64,000 bases of DNA from positions 62,001 through 126,000 of the forward strand of contig CAJYAG010000001.1 of assembly GCA_913065125.1 (NCBI GenBank). Reading direction: 5' to 3'. The position numbers and the translations under genes are program-made. Shown here piece after piece: positions 52,325 through 60,808 of this stretch. Position 1 is the first letter of the stretch. Every line of letters starts with the position of its first letter. Under the pieces are notes generated by a model. It ran no database searches, was not told where the DNA came from, and saw only the letters and a list, made by a program, of their open reading frames with translations. Origin of the DNA: an uncultured Flavobacteriaceae bacterium (GTDB lineage: Bacteria > Bacteroidota > Bacteroidia > Flavobacteriales > Flavobacteriaceae).

Positions 52325-53359
52325 ATGAATATTTGTTTCTTAATGTACCCTTGGGAAGATATTAAATCTCCCGAGAATGACACCTCATTAGCAATCATTC
52401 ACGAATGTGCAAAAAGAGGCCATGGTGTTGCTATTTGTACTCCTGCTAATTTAACAATTAGAAATAGTGTTACAAATGCTTTTTGTACTATTTTAAATAG
52501 AATGGAGAAGGTTCCTGCCAATCTAAAGTCGTTTTATAACAAATCTACAACAAGAGAAGAAATGTTGCCTTTGGCTGGTTTTGATGCTATTTTTATGAGA
52601 GCAGAACCACCTTTAGATCCTTTAATGTTAAACTTTTTAGACTCTGTTAAAGATGATGTGGTTGTTATCAATTCTGTACAAGGAATGCGAGAAGCAAATA
52701 ACAAACTATATACAGCTGTTTTTGAAGATCCAAATAATGAAATAATTCCTGTAACTCATGTTTCTAAAAACAAAGATTATTTAATTAAAATGATTGAAGA
52801 ATCTAGTTCTGATAAGATGATATTAAAACCTTTAAACGGATTTGGTGGTTCTGGAGTTATTTTGATAGAAAAAACAGCAATGGGAAACATCAATTCTTTA
52901 TTAGATTTTTACATCAATAAAGGAGATGGAACATCAGATTATGTAATCTTACAAGAATATATTGAAGGAGCAGAACAAGGCGATGTAAGAATTTTATTGC
53001 TAAACGGTTTGCCAATAGGAGCAATGAGAAGAGTTCCAGGCGATAAAGATCATCGTTCTAATGTTTCTGCCGGAGGAAGTGTTCAAAAACACAAATTGAC
53101 CAAACAAGAAAAAATATTATGCGAGAAAATTGGACCAAAACTGGTAAAGGATGGGTTGTTTTTTGTTGGCATTGATGTGATTGGCGGTAAGTTGGTTGAG
53201 GTAAATGTAATGAGTCCAGGTGGAATCACTTATATTAATAAAGTGTATAAATTAAAGCTTCAAGAAAAAGTAGTTGATTTTTTAGAAAGTAAAATTTTAG
53301 AAAAAAATGCCGCTTTTAGAAGAATGACAGACTTAAAAAAGAAAGTTGAACAAGCATAA
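52325..53359 (+). CDS. Glutathione-synthetase-like ATP-grasp ligase
   Basis: A 344-residue protein with the GshB layout: an N-terminal MNICFLMYPWEDIKSPENDTS with FMRAEPPLDP, then the ATP-grasp domain (MILKPLNGFGGSGV for the nucleotide loop, VILQEYIEGAEQGDVRILLL, and VEVNVMSPGGITYI for metal ligands). True GshB joins gamma-glutamylcysteine to glycine. No gshA is present in the window and the neighbours are a sulfurtransferase, an N-formylglutamate-amidohydrolase-type protein and a QEGLA peptidase, so the real substrate may differ. Confidence 0.82.
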   Translation: MNICFLMYPWEDIKSPENDTSLAIIHECAKRGHGVAICTPANLTIRNSVTNAFCTILNRMEKVPANLKSFYNKSTTREEMLPLAGFDAIFMRAEPPLDPLMLNFLDSVKDDVVVINSVQGMREANNKLYTAVFEDPNNEIIPVTHVSKNKDYLIKMIEESSSDKMILKPLNGFGGSGVILIEKTAMGNINSLLDFYINKGDGTSDYVILQEYIEGAEQGDVRILLLNGLPIGAMRRVPGDKDHRSNVSAGGSVQKHKLTKQEKILCEKIGPKLVKDGLFFVGIDVIGGKLVEVNVMSPGGITYINKVYKLKLQEKVVDFLESKILEKNAAFRRMTDLKKKVEQA

Positions 53360-53371
53360 TATCCAACTACA

Positions 53372-54223
53372 ATGGGTCCTTTATTACAAATAGAAAAACC
53401 ATTGGTTTCTGTAAATTGGTTGTATCAACATAAAGATGCAACCAATTTAATAGTTTTAGAAGGTACTATTCCTAAAGTTTCTCAGGAGAATATGAAAAGT
53501 ACGGTTGAAAAAAATCAAATTCCGAATACTCGTTTTTTTGACCTCAAAAAAGTATTTTCAATTCAAGGAGCAGCTTTTCCAAATACAGCTTTAAAGCCAA
53601 AAGACTTTGAAAGAGAAGCTCGAAAACTAGGCATCAATAAAAATTCTTGTATTGTGGTTTATGATGAGCACGGAATTTATTCTTCGCCAAGAGTTTGGTG
53701 GTTGTTTAAGTCGATGGGTTTTAATAATATAGCTGTTTTAGATGGCGGATTTCCTGCTTGGAAGAAAGCAAACTATCCAGTAGAAAAGAAACGAAAACAC
53801 ATGGTTGCATTGGGCAATTTTGAAGCAAGGTATCAACCAGAAAAAATGATTGATTCTAATGCAATTCTAACATCAATTTCTAATGGAAATAAACAAATTG
53901 TTGATGCACGTTCAGCAGGAAGATTTAATGCAACGGAATTAGAACCTAGAAAAGAAGTAAGAAACGGTCATATTCCAACTTCTACAAACTTACCATTTGC
54001 ATCACTTTTAAATAATTTGGAATTAAAAAATCAAGAAGAATTAAAGCAAGAATTTCAAAAAGTAAATCTTAAAAATAAGCAAATGATCTTTTCTTGTGGC
54101 TCTGGAATTACAGCTTGTGTATTGGCTTTAGGGGCAGAAATTGCAGGTTTTAAAGAAGTTTCTGTGTATGATGGCTCTTGGACAGAATGGGGTAGTTTAG
54201 CACATTTACCAATTGAAACATAA
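53372..54223 (+). CDS. 3-mercaptopyruvate/thiosulfate sulfurtransferase (two rhodanese domains)
   Basis: A 283-residue protein of two rhodanese-type domains: an inactive N-terminal one and a C-terminal one with the nucleophile in SCGSGITACV. CGSG(I/V)T favours mercaptopyruvate over thiosulfate as sulfur donor (rhodaneses usually have CRxGxT/V). It starts 12 bp after the ATP-grasp gene and overlaps the region before the next gene's ATG, so it is in one operon with them. Sulfur relay or cysteine breakdown is likely. Confidence 0.87.
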   Translation: MGPLLQIEKPLVSVNWLYQHKDATNLIVLEGTIPKVSQENMKSTVEKNQIPNTRFFDLKKVFSIQGAAFPNTALKPKDFEREARKLGINKNSCIVVYDEHGIYSSPRVWWLFKSMGFNNIAVLDGGFPAWKKANYPVEKKRKHMVALGNFEARYQPEKMIDSNAILTSISNGNKQIVDARSAGRFNATELEPRKEVRNGHIPTSTNLPFASLLNNLELKNQEELKQEFQKVNLKNKQMIFSCGSGITACVLALGAEIAGFKEVSVYDGSWTEWGSLAHLPIET

Positions 54224-54227
54224 AGAG

Positions 54228-55058
54228 ATGTTAAAATTATCTATTGAAGAAATCATATGTAAAATTAAGCAAGAAGAAATATTTGAAGCCGTTTCAGATG
54301 ATTATTCATTTACCATCAAAATTGATGCATATGTTCATTATGCATGTGGCGCTGTTCATGACGGACATCAATTTAGGAAAGAATTGTGGAGTAACTGTTT
54401 GCACACAGCATACGAACGTTGGTTTGAAGAAGATCCTGCAACTAAACAAATGGTGCAATCGCATCCTATTGTAATTGCCGGAATGGATTCTCGATTCGAA
54501 TACGATTTAAATCGCGCTCCAGATACAGCAATTTATGAGGATGCTTGGGGGAAACAATTATGGAAAAGTCCGTTACCAGAAAATATGCGTAAAAAGAGTT
54601 TGCAAAAACATGCAAATTTTTACAAAGTTGTGGACGCTTTAATCTCTAAATTAGAAGAAAAATTTGGAGTTTGTATTGTGTATGATATGCATTCGTATAA
54701 TTGGAAACGCTGGAGTAGAGAAGTACCCACATGGAATTTAGGAACTGGAAATATAGATAATCTGCGTTTTGGTAAAGAGATTGAATCTTGGAGATCTATT
54801 TTAGAAAAAACGCCGTTTCCAAACGGAATTATATCAACATCAAAAATTAATGATACGTTTCAAGGAAATGGGTATTTCTTAAAATACATTACTCAGAATT
54901 TTGATAATACATTAGTGTTGGCAACAGAAATAGCTAAAATTTATTGTGATGAATTAGAGCAAGTTATGTATCCAGAAGTAGTTGCTGCCGTAGAAAATTA
55001 TTTAAAATCCGAATTAAAAAACCACGCAGAAACTTTTTATAAAGCGCATAAATTGTAA
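54228..55058 (+). CDS. N-formylglutamate amidohydrolase family protein
   Basis: A 276-residue protein. The ATG at 54228 is preferred over a TTG 15 bp upstream that lies inside the sulfurtransferase gene. HYACGAVHDGHQF, AGMDSRFEYDLNR and VYDMHSYNW are in the positions of the metal-binding and active-site segments of FGase-family enzymes. Members hydrolyse N-formylglutamate or related N-acyl amides. The stop of the upstream gene lies 4 bp before. No histidine-degradation gene is here, so the classic hutG role is doubtful. Confidence 0.77.
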   Translation: MLKLSIEEIICKIKQEEIFEAVSDDYSFTIKIDAYVHYACGAVHDGHQFRKELWSNCLHTAYERWFEEDPATKQMVQSHPIVIAGMDSRFEYDLNRAPDTAIYEDAWGKQLWKSPLPENMRKKSLQKHANFYKVVDALISKLEEKFGVCIVYDMHSYNWKRWSREVPTWNLGTGNIDNLRFGKEIESWRSILEKTPFPNGIISTSKINDTFQGNGYFLKYITQNFDNTLVLATEIAKIYCDELEQVMYPEVVAAVENYLKSELKNHAETFYKAHKL

Positions 55059-55087
55059 ATTTGTTGTTTCTTTTTAGATATTGAGTT

Positions 55088-56248
55088 ATGATGAATGCTG
55101 CACAGGTAAAAAACAAAATACTTTTTGAGATTGATAATCATATTGATGCTCTTGTAAAAAAAATTGAGCTCTTAAATTATGTGAATCCGACCAATATAGA
55201 ATCTGAAAAAGAAAAGTTCTTCAATTCAAAATACTTAACAGATCCAAAGTTTACATATCCGAAAAGAGATTTTGATAAATTTAAGTTGCACAAAGAGTTT
55301 TTTGCGCAGTCGATCCATAAAATTGAAGACGATCGTTTAAGAGATTTGTATGAAGATATTATCTATTTTTATTCTGGTTTAATTCAGTGTATAGAAACGA
55401 TAGGAAAAGGTAAAAAGTTTTATTACAATAGTTTGCATTCTTTCGGAACGCCAACTGAACAAGACGTAGAAAACGCAAAATTTATTCTTCATTTTGATAG
55501 TGAGGACATCAATTCTGATATTTTTAAACCCAAATATACCGCCAAAGAATCAGCACATTTTTTTAGAGCATATTCTAAGAAATACGACTTTACCTATGAG
55601 ATAAAAAACTCATCCACAATGGGAGCAATTGCAATGGTTTCTAATAGTATAAAAGCGTTGGTTTTGAATGATAATCATGTTTTCTCTGAGAATGAAATAA
55701 ACGTGTTAACCAATCATGAAATTGGGGTGCATATGGTAACAACCATGAATGGTTTATTGCATCCGTTAAAAATATTTTCACACGGATTACCTAACAACGA
55801 AGAAACGCAAGAAGGTTTGGCTGTTTTTAGTGAATATATGTCTGGAAATTTAACGGTAAAACGTTTAAAAGAATTGGCATACAGGGTATTAGCTGTTGAC
55901 AGTTTAGCAAAAGGATATTCTTTTTCTAGAACGTTTAGAATGTTGCATAACGATTACGATTTAGGAAGAGAAGAAGCTTTTTATATAGCTATAAGAGCAC
56001 ATAGAGGCGGAGGATTTACAAAAGATTACTTGTATTTAACTGGCTTAAAAAAGATTTATAATTATCATAAAAATGATAAAGATTTAAGCTTATTGTTAAC
56101 CGGTAAAGTATCTTTAGAATATGTTGATGCCATTCAATATATGATTGATAACGGTTACGCTGTGAAATCAAAACACTTTACAGATTCGTATTTGAAAAAT
56201 AAAAATACAAGTAAAACAGTTGACTTTATTTTAGAGAGTTTAAAGTAA
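55088..56248 (+). CDS. QEGLA-motif (DUF1704, MATCAP-related) putative metallopeptidase
   Basis: A 386-residue soluble protein of the 'flavohemoglobin expression-modulating QEGLA motif' family (DUF1704). HEIGVH at 210-215 gives two His and a Glu of a HExxxH zinc site, and Glu242 in QEGLA at 241-245 is the probable third ligand. DUF1704 includes the human tubulin tyrosine carboxypeptidase MATCAP, so a C-terminal-residue-removing peptidase is a reasonable prediction. It is the last gene of the ATP-grasp/sulfurtransferase/amidohydrolase set and converges on the arsenic operon. Confidence 0.8.
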   Translation: MMNAAQVKNKILFEIDNHIDALVKKIELLNYVNPTNIESEKEKFFNSKYLTDPKFTYPKRDFDKFKLHKEFFAQSIHKIEDDRLRDLYEDIIYFYSGLIQCIETIGKGKKFYYNSLHSFGTPTEQDVENAKFILHFDSEDINSDIFKPKYTAKESAHFFRAYSKKYDFTYEIKNSSTMGAIAMVSNSIKALVLNDNHVFSENEINVLTNHEIGVHMVTTMNGLLHPLKIFSHGLPNNEETQEGLAVFSEYMSGNLTVKRLKELAYRVLAVDSLAKGYSFSRTFRMLHNDYDLGREEAFYIAIRAHRGGGFTKDYLYLTGLKKIYNYHKNDKDLSLLLTGKVSLEYVDAIQYMIDNGYAVKSKHFTDSYLKNKNTSKTVDFILESLK

Positions 56249-57283
56249 TTATTTATAGTACTTTTCTTTCAACCAAAACGAAACTCGAACTAGTAAAATT
56301 AAAGCAGGAACTTCTACCAAAGGTCCAATAACACCTGCAAATGCTTGTCCAGAATTCAAACCAAAAACAGCAATAGCAACCGCAATTGCCAATTCAAAAT
56401 TGTTTCCTGCTGCTGTAAATGCTACCGAAGCCGTTTTGTCATAAGTTGCTCCAGTTGCTTTGGTCACAAAAAAACCAATGATAAACATCAAGGTAAAATA
56501 GATCAATAACGGAATTGCTATAATGACGACATCCATTGGAATTTCTACAATCAATTCTCCTTTTAAAGAAAACATCACCACAATAGTAAATAACAATGCA
56601 ATTAATGTCATTGGCGAAATCGTTGGAATAAACTTTTCTGTATACCATTTTTCGCCTTTCAATTTTACTAAAATCAACCGACTTAAAATTCCCAATGCAA
56701 ACGGAATTCCCAAATAAATTGCAACACTTTCTGCAATTGTTGCAATAGAAATATCAACAATTGCACCATCAAATCCGAAATAAGGAGGAAGCACTGTGAT
56801 AAAAATCCAAGCATAAAAAGAATAAGCAAATACTTGAAAAACACTATTCAGTGCCACCAAACCAGCACCATATTCGCTACTTCCTTCAGCTAAATCATTC
56901 CAGACCAAGACCATTGCAATACATCTTGCTAATCCAATTAAAATAAGTCCGACCATGTATTCTGGATAATCTCTTAAAAATGTAATTGCCAATACAAACA
57001 TTAAAATTGGACCAATGATCCAGTTTAAAATCAGAGAAATAGATAAGATTTTTGTATTTCTAAAAACTTTAGGTAGTAAGGCATAATTTACTTTCGCCAA
57101 AGGCGGATACATCATTAATACCAATCCAATTGCAATCGGAATATTTGTAGTTCCGCTATTAAGTGAGTTGATGATGTTTGGAAATGTAGGAATAAAATAT
57201 CCTAAGCTAACTCCAATAATCATTGCGATACCTATCCAAAGCGTTAAATAATTGTCTAGAAAACTTAATTTTTTTGTTGCCAT
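56249..57283 (-). CDS. arsB: ACR3-family arsenite efflux permease
   Basis: A 344-residue membrane protein with ten hydrophobic helices. [44 protein letters not shown] (with the conserved Cys) and [16 protein letters not shown] are signatures of Acr3. It exports arsenite. It is the last gene of an ars operon (arsR at 58760, DUF6428, arsC, then this), 4 bp after arsC. Its stop is one base from that of the QEGLA gene on the other strand. Confidence 0.94.
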   Translation of the reverse strand: MATKKLSFLDNYLTLWIGIAMIIGVSLGYFIPTFPNIINSLNSGTTNIPIAIGLVLMMYPPLAKVNYALLPKVFRNTKILSISLILNWIIGPILMFVLAITFLRDYPEYMVGLILIGLARCIAMVLVWNDLAEGSSEYGAGLVALNSVFQVFAYSFYAWIFITVLPPYFGFDGAIVDISIATIAESVAIYLGIPFALGILSRLILVKLKGEKWYTEKFIPTISPMTLIALLFTIVVMFSLKGELIVEIPMDVVIIAIPLLIYFTLMFIIGFFVTKATGATYDKTASVAFTAAGNNFELAIAVAIAVFGLNSGQAFAGVIGPLVEVPALILLVRVSFWLKEKYYK

Positions 57284-57287
57284 TGTT

Positions 57288-57905
57288 TTAAGAATTTATT
57301 TGAGAAAAAACATAGTACATTTCAGTTGCAATTTGGATACTTTTTTCGGTATATTTTTCTGCTTGTTGTGGTGTGTTGTCAAATGCTTTTGGGTCTTCAA
57401 AAGTGATAGGGATCCGTTTTTCTGCACCTGGAACAAATGGGCAAGCTTCATTAGCAGAGTCACAGGTCATAATAGCTGCAAATGCTGATTTTGGATTGAA
57501 ATGATCATCAAATTTCTTTGAAAATCCGATGATTGGTACTGCTTCTTTTGAAAATGAAATGTTGTAAACAGGGTTTTTACTTTCAGATTCTTTTGTGATT
57601 TCAAAACCTGAATGTTGTAAGGTTTCAACAATCATTGGAAAAAGGGCAGTTGCCTCTGTTCCACCAGAATAGGAAAACACGTTTTTGATATTGAAATAAT
57701 GCGCCATGGTTTGTGCCCAAACTTGTGATAAATGACTTCTACGCGAATTGTGTGTACAAATAAAATTTAACCGAATTTCTTTATTGTCATCAACTTTTGT
57801 ATTGATAAAATCAATTAATGGGTATAAAATTTCTTTACGTTCGTTAGTAATTGTATCAACATGTAAAGTTGAAATAACTGCCTCAATAGTTTTAAAAATA
57901 TGCAT
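57288..57905 (-). CDS. arsC: Arsenate reductase of the low-molecular-weight phosphatase fold
   Basis: A 205-residue protein. The P-loop CTHNSRRS (Cys50 to Arg56) is the CX5R nucleophile loop of the thioredoxin-coupled ArsC family, and the later pair of cysteines in [11 protein letters not shown] fits the second and third redox Cys. It reduces arsenate to arsenite for export. The N-terminal 40 residues ([19 protein letters not shown]) are an extension over the usual 130-residue enzyme. Confidence 0.88.
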   Translation of the reverse strand: MHIFKTIEAVISTLHVDTITNERKEILYPLIDFINTKVDDNKEIRLNFICTHNSRRSHLSQVWAQTMAHYFNIKNVFSYSGGTEATALFPMIVETLQHSGFEITKESESKNPVYNISFSKEAVPIIGFSKKFDDHFNPKSAFAAIMTCDSANEACPFVPGAEKRIPITFEDPKAFDNTPQQAEKYTEKSIQIATEMYYVFSQINS

Positions 57906-57921
57906 TATGGTCTTTTTTTAA

Positions 57922-58389
57922 TTAACAACAACCACTGTTTGGCGAACAAGAATTTGCAGATTGAAGTTCTGAAATTTTTACGTTTGGTTTTTCTGAAGGA
58001 ATTTCACATTTTTCTCTAGCTAAACAATCTGTTTGTTTGGTGGTTAGTAAAAAATGTTGACCATCAAAGTCTAAACCAAACTTACCAATGGTTTCTGCTT
58101 GATATTCTACTTCGATATCTAAATCTTCAATTCCCAATACTTTTTCAGAAAGGTTAATAATGTGTATTAATTTCTCTGGATGCAACCTGTGGTCATAATC
58201 GTTGGCATTCCAAAGTTGAAAATTAATCACTTCTTCGTTTCTTACAGTTCCGCCACAATCAATAAAATGTTTTGTGATTTTTCCAACTTCAGTTACATGA
58301 AAATGATTGGGAACTAATTCTCCGTTTGGCAATTGAAAAGCAATGGTTTCTAATGTATTTAGAGCTGATTTTATTTCTGATAATTTCAT
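57922..58389 (-). CDS. DUF6428 protein with a Cys-rich tail, in the arsenic operon
   Basis: A 155-residue soluble protein. The body (FQLPNGELVPNHFHVTEVGKI) resembles DUF6428, found with arsenic genes in Flavobacteria. The tail has SCSPNSGCC, three cysteines able to bind arsenite or another soft metal, recalling the end of ArsD. A metallochaperone or sensor role is suggested by position between arsR and arsC. No proof of function. Confidence 0.75.
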   Translation of the reverse strand: MKLSEIKSALNTLETIAFQLPNGELVPNHFHVTEVGKITKHFIDCGGTVRNEEVINFQLWNANDYDHRLHPEKLIHIINLSEKVLGIEDLDIEVEYQAETIGKFGLDFDGQHFLLTTKQTDCLAREKCEIPSEKPNVKISELQSANSCSPNSGCC

Positions 58390-58427
58390 AATGTTAAATA
58401 TTTAAAGCTGATTATTTCTATAATTTT

Positions 58428-58760
58428 TTAGCAACACTTTTCTTTTTCTGTACTATCTTGATTCAAAAATTGAAACATCACTTCTTTCATTTTTGTCCAA
58501 TTTCCAGCATGAATACAATAACAAACACTTGTGCCTTCTACATTTCCTTTAATCAATCCTGCATTTTTTAATTCTTTTAAATGCTGAGATATCGTAGGTT
58601 GCGCCAATTTTATTTCGTTTACTAAATCGCCACAAACACACGCATCAATTTTAAATAAATGTTGTAAAATGGCTACTCTTGCTGGATGTCCAAATACTTT
58701 GGCAAACAATGCAATTTCGTTTTGTTGATCTGTAAATATTTCTGCTTTTGTGATTCCCAT
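58428..58760 (-). CDS. arsR: ArsR/SmtB-family metalloregulator
   Basis: A 110-residue repressor, start taken at the ATG at 58760 (MGITKAEIFTDQQNE); a GTG six bases upstream is possible. The winged helix is clear (FGHPARVAILQHLF, QPTISQHLKELKNAGLI). Cysteines lie in DACVCGDLV, SVCYC and at the end EKCC, the first being the usual arsenite site at helix 3. It should release the operon promoter when arsenite binds. Confidence 0.92.
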   Translation of the reverse strand: MGITKAEIFTDQQNEIALFAKVFGHPARVAILQHLFKIDACVCGDLVNEIKLAQPTISQHLKELKNAGLIKGNVEGTSVCYCIHAGNWTKMKEVMFQFLNQDSTEKEKCC

Positions 58761-58778
58761 TGGCACATTAATTGTTTC

Positions 58779-58813
58779 ATTGCAATATTACGATTAATAA
58801 CAAAGCCAACAAA
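58779..58813 (-). promoter_or_regulatory. Promoter and probable ArsR operator of the ars operon
   Basis: On the minus strand TTTG (58813-58810), a 19-bp spacer and TAATATTG (58790-58783, one mismatch to TAnnTTTG). The imperfect palindrome ATCGTAATATTGCAAT (58794-58779) covers the -7 box, as expected of a repressor site. Confidence 0.6.
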
Positions 58814-58837
58814 CATTTTTTTATTATTTTTAAAAAA

Positions 58838-59485
58838 TTAAATGAATTTCTTCAACTCACTAAAGTCAGTAATAACTTTATCAGCATTTTCTAAGGTTTG
58901 ATCAGCAGCTAACGGATTTTTATAACCAAAGACAAAAATACCAGCATCATTTGCCGCTTTTACACCATTATCGGAATCTTCAATTACAATGCAGTTTTCT
59001 TTTGGAGTATTTCCTAAAACTGCCGCTTTTTCAAAAATTTCTGGATGTGGTTTTGACTCCTTTAAATCTGCTCCGCTTATTTTAGCAGTAAAATATTGGT
59101 TTAAATCAAAACGGTTAAAAACACGATCTATATTTACCATGGCAGAAGAAGAAGCTAAAATCAATGTGATTTCTTTCTCATAAAAATACTTAATAATGTC
59201 TTCTACGCCTTTTACCAAATGCAACGTTGGATCGTTTTCAAAGAAATTTACATAACGTTTTCTTTTTTGCAAAACCAATTCATTTGGGTCTTCCTCTAAA
59301 TTAAAATGAGCAATCAATCTCTGAAATGCATTGATGGTAGAAGAACCGGTTAAAGTCTTGTATAATTCTTCTGAAACTTCTAATCCTAAAGAGATAAAGG
59401 TTTCGTAATAGGCTTTTTTATGGAGTAATTCTGAGTCGATAATTACGCCATCCATATCAAAAATTACACATTGTATGTTGTTCAT
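58838..59485 (-). CDS. HAD-family phosphatase (beta-phosphoglucomutase-like)
   Basis: A 215-residue protein with DxDx(T/V) at the N-terminus (FDMDGVIIDSE), the Ser of LASSSAMV, Lys of KESKPHPE and Asp of VIEDSDNGV, all four HAD motifs in order. Cap domain inserted after motif I, as in beta-PGM and related sugar-phosphate phosphatases. It overlaps the DCC gene by 4 bp (ATGA). Substrate unknown. Confidence 0.87.
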   Translation of the reverse strand: MNNIQCVIFDMDGVIIDSELLHKKAYYETFISLGLEVSEELYKTLTGSSTINAFQRLIAHFNLEEDPNELVLQKRKRYVNFFENDPTLHLVKGVEDIIKYFYEKEITLILASSSAMVNIDRVFNRFDLNQYFTAKISGADLKESKPHPEIFEKAAVLGNTPKENCIVIEDSDNGVKAANDAGIFVFGYKNPLAADQTLENADKVITDFSELKKFI

Positions 59486-59910
59486 GAGTCTATAAATTTA
59501 GATTTTAATTCGGGTGTTGGTAGCATGCAGCTTTCTTTTTTACCGAACCATTTGTAGCGATTTTTTGCAATATAATCGTAAAAAAAATCTCTAAACCCTT
59601 TTGGTAAAACCCAGAAGATTTGAAAAAGCATCCAAAATCCGCCAAAGTGTTTTGCAATTTTTAAAGCTGCTGAAGATTTACTATAATAGTTGTTTTTAGA
59701 AGTAACCAAAATAATAGAATCTGTTTTTTTTGTATCAATCTTAAAATGATGTGTAATTTCTTTTCCGATTTCAGATTGTAGAGAAGCAAATACAAATAAA
59801 TTCTGAGTGTCTTTTTTAATAATTTTTAAAACAGAAGCGCTGCAAAAATTACAAACCCCGTCAAAAAGTACTAGTTGCTTATTTTTAAGTAGTTTATCAA
59901 ATAGATCCAT
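59482..59910 (-). CDS. DCC-family thiol-disulfide oxidoreductase-like protein
   Basis: A 142-residue protein with the DCC motif: LFDGVCNFCSASV gives Asp17, Cys20 and Cys23. The rest (FASLQSEIGKEITHHF, YSKSSAALKIAKHFGGFW) fits the family, in which a thioredoxin-like fold is proposed. The function of DCC proteins is not settled. It is 5' of the HAD gene and translationally coupled to it. Confidence 0.83.
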   Translation of the reverse strand: MDLFDKLLKNKQLVLFDGVCNFCSASVLKIIKKDTQNLFVFASLQSEIGKEITHHFKIDTKKTDSIILVTSKNNYYSKSSAALKIAKHFGGFWMLFQIFWVLPKGFRDFFYDYIAKNRYKWFGKKESCMLPTPELKSKFIDS

Positions 59911-60114
59911 CAGGAAAAGAATATAATTAAAAATAATATTCTACAAATTTCCATAAATTTTATGACTTTCATGTAACAATTTTTGTTTTAAGACGTCAGA
60001 TACACAGAAGTAATTAAATAAATAAAAATGTTTGTTGAAGTTTAGCTTACACATAACATTAATAGCTTTTAAAAAAGTTGGGTAATTGCTTTTGTTAAAA
60101 ATGAACTAATTCAT

Positions 60115-60807
60115 ATGATAGAAATAAAAAAACTACACAAATCTTATCCAATCGGAAAAGATTCTTTACATGTTTTAAAAGGAATTGATTTACATATTAA
60201 AGAAGGTGAATTTGTTTCAATTATGGGGTCTTCTGGATCTGGGAAATCTACATTATTAAACATTGTTGGTCTTTTAGATGAACACGATGAAGGAGAATAT
60301 TTTTTAAATGGTCAGTTAATAAAAAATTTAAACGAAAAGAAAGCAGCAATTTTAAGAAATAAATTTCTAGGATTTGTCTTTCAATCATTTAATTTAATTT
60401 CCTACAAAACTGCATTAGAAAACGTAGCATTGCCATTATATTATAAAGGAATTCCTAGAAAAGAACGATTAAAAACGGCAATGGAATATTTAGATAAAGT
60501 AGAATTAAAAGATTGGGCAAATCATTTACCAAATGAATTATCGGGTGGACAAAAACAACGTGTTGCCATTGCAAGAGCGTTGGTAACACAACCAAAAGTT
60601 GTTTTGGCTGATGAACCAACAGGAGCGTTAGATTCTACCACTACAGATAATGTGATGGATTTGCTAAGAGATATTAATAATGAAGGAATGACCGTTTTTG
60701 TAATTACGCACGAAGAAGAAGTTGCTGCGCAAACCAAAAGAGTTGTTAGGTTAAAAGATGGTGTTATTATTAGTGACGAGTTAACGAATCAAGCCAAAGC
60801 CGTATAA
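60115..60807 (+). CDS. MacB-type ABC transporter ATPase
   Basis: A 230-residue ATP-binding subunit: Walker A GSSGSGKS, signature LSGGQKQRVAIARAL, Walker B VVLADEPTGALD and switch His in VITHE. It resembles MacB, LolD and FtsE. Two FtsX-type permeases and an HlyD-like adaptor follow at 2, 2 and 14 bp gaps, making a four-gene export operon. About 200 bp upstream (59911-60114) has no gene; no clear TAnnTTTG box was found. Confidence 0.93.
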   Translation: MIEIKKLHKSYPIGKDSLHVLKGIDLHIKEGEFVSIMGSSGSGKSTLLNIVGLLDEHDEGEYFLNGQLIKNLNEKKAAILRNKFLGFVFQSFNLISYKTALENVALPLYYKGIPRKERLKTAMEYLDKVELKDWANHLPNELSGGQKQRVAIARALVTQPKVVLADEPTGALDSTTTDNVMDLLRDINNEGMTVFVITHEEEVAAQTKRVVRLKDGVIISDELTNQAKAV

Positions 60808-60808
60808 T

